A stretch of DNA of 64,000 nt, from NCBI GenBank assembly GCA_964394665.1, contig CAYMYN010000010.1, positions 51,106-115,105 on the forward strand. The letters are read 5' to 3'. A program made the translations under genes and the position numbers. The notes below the pieces were generated by a model that had not been told where the DNA came from, searched no databases, and was given only the letters and a program-made list of their open reading frames with translations. Below are positions 60,197-64,000 of the stretch, piece by piece; the first letter of the stretch is position 1; each line of letters begins with the position of its first letter. Source of the DNA: CAYMYN01 sp964394665. Lineage in GTDB: Bacteria > Planctomycetota > UBA1135 > GCA-002686595.

Positions 60197-61770
60197 GCTC
60201 TGTCAGCGGCCTGAACGCGCGGCAGGTCGGCGAGCTCGTGGCCGAGCTCGCCCCGCTCGTCGTCGGCCTGCCGATCTCGGACGTGGCGCCCCTGCCGCCG
60301 CGCGATCTGCTGCTGGTGTTCGACAACACCCGCGCCGCGGCGCAGGGCGGCCCGGCGGTGCTGCGCCTGCGCGTCTCGGTCGACCCCGAGGCCGCGCGGG
60401 TGCACCTCCAGCAGGGGCGCGTGCACCGCCATGCGGGCAGCGTCGCGCCCTTCTTCCAGCGCCTGGCGCGCGAGTTCGTCGGCGGCACGCTGTACGAGCT
60501 GGTCCAGGTGCGCGGCGATCGCATCCTGCGCCTGGGCGTGCGCCGCGCCGAGGGCGGACGCCTGGCGCTGCTGGCCGAGCTCGTCGGCCGCCACGGGAAC
60601 CTGATCCTGGTCGACGGCGAGGACCGCGTGCTCGACCTGCTCGTGCCCGCGCCCGCCGGTAAGGCCGGCCTCGCGCCCCGGCTCTCCAGCGGGCGACCCT
60701 GGCAACCCCCGCCGGGGCGGGCCGGCTCGCCCGCCGAGCAGCCCGGCGTGCTCGAGGGGTTTCCTGCGCCCGAGCACGACCCCCCCGCCGTCGCCGCCGG
60801 TCACCCCCAGCGCGCGCCGCTCTCCTGGCGCGTCGAGGCCGCCCTCGGCGCGGACGTCGAGGATCGCGACCGCGAGCTCGCGCGGCGCAAGCTCGTGCGC
60901 CGGCTGACGCGGCGCCTATCCAACGCGCGTTCGGCCCTCGTGGGCCTCGAGCGGCGCCTGCTCGCCAGCGACGAAGCCGAACGCGCGCGCCAGGACGGCG
61001 AGCTGGTGAAGGCCCACATCGGCGCCATCCGCCGCGGGATGCGCGAGATCACCGTCACCGACTGGTTCGGCGAGGGCAGCGGCGAACGTGTCCTGGCGCT
61101 CGACCCGAGCCTCGACGCGGTCCAGAACGCCGAGAAGTACTTCGCGCGGGCGAAGAAACTCGAACGCTCGCGCGCCAATCTGCCCGAGGAGCTGGCGCGC
61201 GCCGCGCAGCGCGCACGCGCCCTCGAGGAGTTGTTGGCGCGCGCCGAGGCCCCGGACTCCGATCCGGAGGTGATCGCCGGCGAGGCCCAGGAGCGCGGCT
61301 TGCTCGAGCCCGAGCAGGAGGGCGACCCGCGCAAGCGCAAGGCCCCTGCCCCGCGCCGGCCCTATCGCACCTTCGAGGCCTGTCACGGCTCGCAGATCCG
61401 CGTCGGCCGCACGGCCAAGGACAACGACGAGCTGACCTTCCGCCACGCCCGCGGCAACGACCTGTGGCTGCACACCGCGGACCACCCCGGCAGCCACGTG
61501 GTGCTGGTGCTGGCGAAGAACGGCGAGGCCGACCCGGAGGAGGTGCTCGACGCCGCCCACCTGGCGGTGCACTTCTCGCCGGCCCGGGGCGCGCGCAAGG
61601 CCGCCGTGCACGTCGCCCCGCGCAAGCTGGTGCACAAACCGAAGGGCGCCAAGGCGGGCCTGGTGACCCTCGCGGGTGGGCGGACCCTGGAACTGCGCGT
61701 GCAACCCGAACGCCTGGAGCGGTTACTGGCTGGCCAGCGCCCCTCCGGGGAGGGCCCCGAGGGCGCTTGA
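60193..61770 (+). CDS. rqcH: NFACT/RqcH-like protein, ribosome-associated quality control
   Basis: The protein has an NFACT-N domain from the start (GLNARQVGELVAELAPLVVG, AELVGRHGNLILVDG), a coiled coil (about 215-330, NARSALVGLERRLLASDEAE to ARAAQRARALEELLARAEA), and the NFACT-R domain (GSQIRVGRTAKDNDELTFRH, WLHTADHPGSHVVLVL). RqcH tags stalled nascent chains with alanine on the 50S subunit. No ATG or GTG lies near the N-terminus: the best start is CTG 60193, whose CTGA overlaps the ndk TGA exactly as GTGA and ATGA do elsewhere. With it the protein has 525 residues. GTG 60238 would cut into the conserved first helix. Confidence 0.86.
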   Translation: MSSVSGLNARQVGELVAELAPLVVGLPISDVAPLPPRDLLLVFDNTRAAAQGGPAVLRLRVSVDPEAARVHLQQGRVHRHAGSVAPFFQRLAREFVGGTLYELVQVRGDRILRLGVRRAEGGRLALLAELVGRHGNLILVDGEDRVLDLLVPAPAGKAGLAPRLSSGRPWQPPPGRAGSPAEQPGVLEGFPAPEHDPPAVAAGHPQRAPLSWRVEAALGADVEDRDRELARRKLVRRLTRRLSNARSALVGLERRLLASDEAERARQDGELVKAHIGAIRRGMREITVTDWFGEGSGERVLALDPSLDAVQNAEKYFARAKKLERSRANLPEELARAAQRARALEELLARAEAPDSDPEVIAGEAQERGLLEPEQEGDPRKRKAPAPRRPYRTFEACHGSQIRVGRTAKDNDELTFRHARGNDLWLHTADHPGSHVVLVLAKNGEADPEEVLDAAHLAVHFSPARGARKAAVHVAPRKLVHKPKGAKAGLVTLAGGRTLELRVQPERLERLLAGQRPSGEGPEGA

Positions 61771-61793
61771 GCCCCTCCCGGTCCCCGCGCGGG

Positions 61794-61799
61794 TACGCT
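61794..61799 (+). promoter_or_regulatory. Candidate -10 hexamer TACGCT for the TPR lipoprotein gene
   Basis: GGGTACGCTC, TACGCT 30 bases before ATG 61830, in the 59-base space after rqcH. No -35 box. Confidence 0.3.
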
Positions 61800-61829
61800 C
61801 TCCCTCCGGCGATCCCTCGCCACGCGCCC

Positions 61830-62948
61830 ATGAAACCCACGGACACCTCCCCCACGCCGCGCCGCGCCCACGCCGCGCGCCGGCCCTGGTCCACCCTGGC
61901 CCTGCTCCTCCTCGCCGCGGCGGCGTCGGCCTGCGCCAGCTCCCGCGACGCGAAGAAGGACCGCCAGCAACGCCTCTCGGTCCACACCGAGTCCGCCGCC
62001 CTGTACCTCAACATGGGCGAGTACGAGCGCGCGGTCGACCAGGCCCAACGCGGGCTCGAGCTCGACCCCGAGAGCTTCGAGCTGCGCCTCTACCTCGGCC
62101 GCGCCCTGCAGAAGATCGGCGGCACCAACGAGATCCTGACCGCCGAGAAGGTCTTCCGCAGCCTGCCGACGAAGCAGGACTTCCGCGTGTCCCTCGGATT
62201 GGCGGAGGTGCTGGAGCGCAAGGGACTCGCCCAGGACGAGGCCGCCGAGGCGATCGAAGCCGGACGGCGCTTCACGGCCGCTGCCGACCGCGCGGCGCGC
62301 GTCGCCGAGCTGCGCGGGGAGGCCCACGCGACGTGGCGAGAGTCCGAAGGAGCCTACGCGCGCGCCCTCGAGCTGCAGCCGGGCGACGTCGAGGTGCTCT
62401 CGGGGCTCGCGCGCATCCACGCCTTGCTCGGCAATCACGAGCGCGCGCTCGAGTGGAGCGGCACCCTGATCGACACCCTGGCGCGCGACCGCGCGTTCTG
62501 GCGCTCGCGCCTGGAGCAGCAGGGTCTCTCGGCCAGCGATCAGGAGCGCCTGCTGGGGCAGGTGCGCATCCTCGACGACCTCGCGATCAGCGTGCGCCGC
62601 AAGGCGGCCAGCTTGGAGCGCGAGCTCGGCCGTCCCGAACGGGCCCTGGCCCAGCTCGACGCGGTCCTCGCCATCGATCCGGCCCTCGGCGTCGTGCACG
62701 CCTCGCGGGCCCAACTCCTGGCCAACCTGGGCCGTCACCACGAGGCGCTGATCGCCCTCGAACGGTTCCTCGAGTTGTCCGCGAGCCTACCCTTCGAGCA
62801 CCCCGACGTGCAGCAGGCCCTGCGCCTGCGCGGGGCCTGGCAGCGCGAGCTCGCGCGGGCCAGCGCGGAGGCGGCCCAAGCGCCGCGCGAAGGCGACGGC
62901 GCCGCCCGGGTCCAGGACCCGGCGGCGCCGCCGCGCTCGCGCGACTGA
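61830..62948 (+). CDS. TPR-repeat lipoprotein
   Basis: The 372-residue product has a signal with a lipobox (LLLLAAAASACASS; Cys about residue 36). TPR-like pairs follow: LYLNMGEYERAVDQAQRGL, LGLAEVLERKGLAQDEA, ALELQPGDVEVLSGLARIHA and LLANLGRHHEALIALERFLE. The C-terminus is Ala/Pro/Arg-rich. It likely sits on the envelope as a scaffold; partner unknown. It converges on the PDZ gene with four bases between stops and has no sequence relation I can see to the TPR lipoprotein at 39593. Confidence 0.78.
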   Translation: MKPTDTSPTPRRAHAARRPWSTLALLLLAAAASACASSRDAKKDRQQRLSVHTESAALYLNMGEYERAVDQAQRGLELDPESFELRLYLGRALQKIGGTNEILTAEKVFRSLPTKQDFRVSLGLAEVLERKGLAQDEAAEAIEAGRRFTAAADRAARVAELRGEAHATWRESEGAYARALELQPGDVEVLSGLARIHALLGNHERALEWSGTLIDTLARDRAFWRSRLEQQGLSASDQERLLGQVRILDDLAISVRRKAASLERELGRPERALAQLDAVLAIDPALGVVHASRAQLLANLGRHHEALIALERFLELSASLPFEHPDVQQALRLRGAWQRELARASAEAAQAPREGDGAARVQDPAAPPRSRD

Positions 62949-62952
62949 TGCT

Positions 62953-64000
62953 CTACATGCGCCGCGTGCCGAGCCCCTCGAGGGCCCGCGGTCGGCGCGC
63001 CTCGCGCAGCTCGCGCAGGGACCCGTCGGGAGCGTAGGCCCGCGCGGTCACGGGCGCGTCCGAGCGGCGCTCGCGCAGCGCGGCCTGGACGTCCTGCGCG
63101 TTGCCCACGGCGCGTCCCTCGAGTTCGAACAACACGTCCCCCGGGGACAGGTCCAGGCGTTCGGCCAGCGAACCCGGCACGACGCTCACCACCGCGAGCC
63201 CCTGGTCCGCTCCGAGCCCGAGCTGCGCCGCGCGGGCCCCGTCGACGGGTTCGTACTGGATGCCGAGCAGCGGTCGATCGGGCGCGCGCTGGCCGGTCCC
63301 GGGGCGAGCGGGGCGCGGGCCTAGGTGGCCCAGGTGCTCGGCCAGCTCGGGGTGCTGCTCGAGCAGCTCCTCGAGGCTCCGCGCGCGGTACTCCTCGACG
63401 CGCTCCTGGCCGTCCTCCTGGGTGCGGAGGCGCACGTTCACGCCGTCCGGGCCGACCTCGACGGAGACGCTGCGCCCGCTGGAGAACGGGACCGGGGGCG
63501 CGCTCGGCACGCCGGGGGACCCCGGGGATCGGGGGGCGGTGGGACCGGCGAAGTGGCGCTCGAGCTCGCGCAGGCGCGCCTCGAGGTCGGCGAACGGGTC
63601 GCCGAAGTGCATGTGCAGGTCGCGGAAGCCGCGGCCGAAGGGACCGGCTCCGTCCCCGTCGCCGAAGAGCTCCTCCCACGGATCGCGCGGAACTGAGGGC
63701 GCGGGGCGCGCGGCGCCGAAGGGCCAGCCGGCGCGGCGGCCGCTGCCGAGCTCGCGCTCGAGGAGCCGCGCGGTCCAGGCGAGCTCGCCGCGGGCCGAGT
63801 CCGCGGCCCAGGCGGCGATCGCCTCGCGCGCGGCCGGGTCGCGCCGCGCCAGGCGCGCGAGCTCGTCGAAGGCGAGTTGGCGTCGGTCGAGGTCGGGGTC
63901 CTCGAGCCGCGCGCCCCAGGCGCGCACGTCGAAGCCCGGCGCCTGCCCGGGCTGGGGGTTCGGGTCCTGCGCCGGCACCTCCCGCAGGGGGATCGGGCGC
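62953..64000 (-). CDS. PDZ-domain protein, probably secreted (5' end outside window)
   Basis: The frame is open to the window edge, so the start is missing; the GTG at 63978 is probably internal. At least 348 residues are visible. After a Pro/Gln-rich start (DPNPQPGQAPG) comes a helical segment (LDRRQLAFDELARLARRD), a low-complexity middle, and a PDZ domain near the C-terminus (about 240-330, GLAVVSVVPGSLAERLDLSP and GDVLFELEGRAVGNAQDVQA). PDZ domains bind C-terminal tails; this protein has no protease motif in the visible part. Confidence 0.7.
   Translation of the reverse strand, partial: RPIPLREVPAQDPNPQPGQAPGFDVRAWGARLEDPDLDRRQLAFDELARLARRDPAAREAIAAWAADSARGELAWTARLLERELGSGRRAGWPFGAARPAPSVPRDPWEELFGDGDGAGPFGRGFRDLHMHFGDPFADLEARLRELERHFAGPTAPRSPGSPGVPSAPPVPFSSGRSVSVEVGPDGVNVRLRTQEDGQERVEEYRARSLEELLEQHPELAEHLGHLGPRPARPGTGQRAPDRPLLGIQYEPVDGARAAQLGLGADQGLAVVSVVPGSLAERLDLSPGDVLFELEGRAVGNAQDVQAALRERRSDAPVTARAYAPDGSLRELREARRPRALEGLGTRRM

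Overview
The window is very GC-rich, gene-dense bacterial DNA, most likely from a Planctomycetota genome of the Saltatorellus/Rohdeia/Engelhardtia type. The main evidence is a roughly 145-residue, six-cysteine C-terminal module (FCxGDG...CPCxN...GCAxS...GDGLRCAGG...WYRDP...SPC.NGFNLT.G) on three otherwise unrelated secreted proteins. I know this module mainly from that part of the Planctomycetota; the assignment is an inference from recognition, not from a search. Most genes start with ATG or GTG, many overlap their neighbour by 4 bases (GTGA or ATGA), and few have a clear Shine-Dalgarno sequence. A run of 10 N at 42876-42885 shows the window is a scaffold.

Layout. (1) 1-741: the end of an HtrA-like protease. 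(2) 1007-4759: a plus-strand cassette with a NodU/CmcH-type carbamoyltransferase, an SGNH hydrolase carrying a C-terminal DUF5989-like segment, and two small membrane proteins. (3) 4791-31431: a largely minus-strand surface-polysaccharide region with a polysaccharide deacetylase, a GNAT-type transferase, a radical SAM protein, eight GT4-like glycosyltransferases, a Wzx-type flippase, a membrane alkaline-phosphatase-superfamily protein with Thr at the nucleophile position, an unidentified helical protein, a nucleotide-sugar epimerase, and a WcaJ-type polyprenyl-phosphate glycosyl-1-phosphate transferase. TruD is embedded in it, overlapping a glycosyltransferase. Two secreted proteins with the six-cysteine module lie here (a PQQ-type propeller and a C-type lectin). 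No Wzy-like polymerase was recognised. (4) 31737-35146: a fused membrane/spermidine-synthase-like protein and an NAD-dependent epimerase. (5) 35372-44428: a giant 14-repeat propeller exoprotein, a methyltransferase-like protein, a TPR lipoprotein coupled to acetyl-CoA synthetase, a gap-interrupted small gene, and a second radical SAM protein. (6) 44547-59374: a long minus-strand housekeeping block read as atpZ, atpI-like, atpB, E, F, H, A, G, D, C, aspS, infC, rpmI, rplT, pheS, pheT. (7) 59711-64000: ndk, rqcH-like, a TPR lipoprotein and the end of a PDZ protein.

Three different short foldback elements (159-196 bp, MITE-like) lie between genes at 5858, 35176 and 38320. Each abuts a CTAG tetranucleotide (one copy is CTCG at the first element), and in two cases that CTAG contains the TAG stop codon of the neighbouring gene. 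Promoter-like hexamers of the form TAnnnT recur upstream of transcription units. The best complete candidates are upstream of the atp operon, upstream of rpmI, and upstream of the radical SAM gene at 8659.
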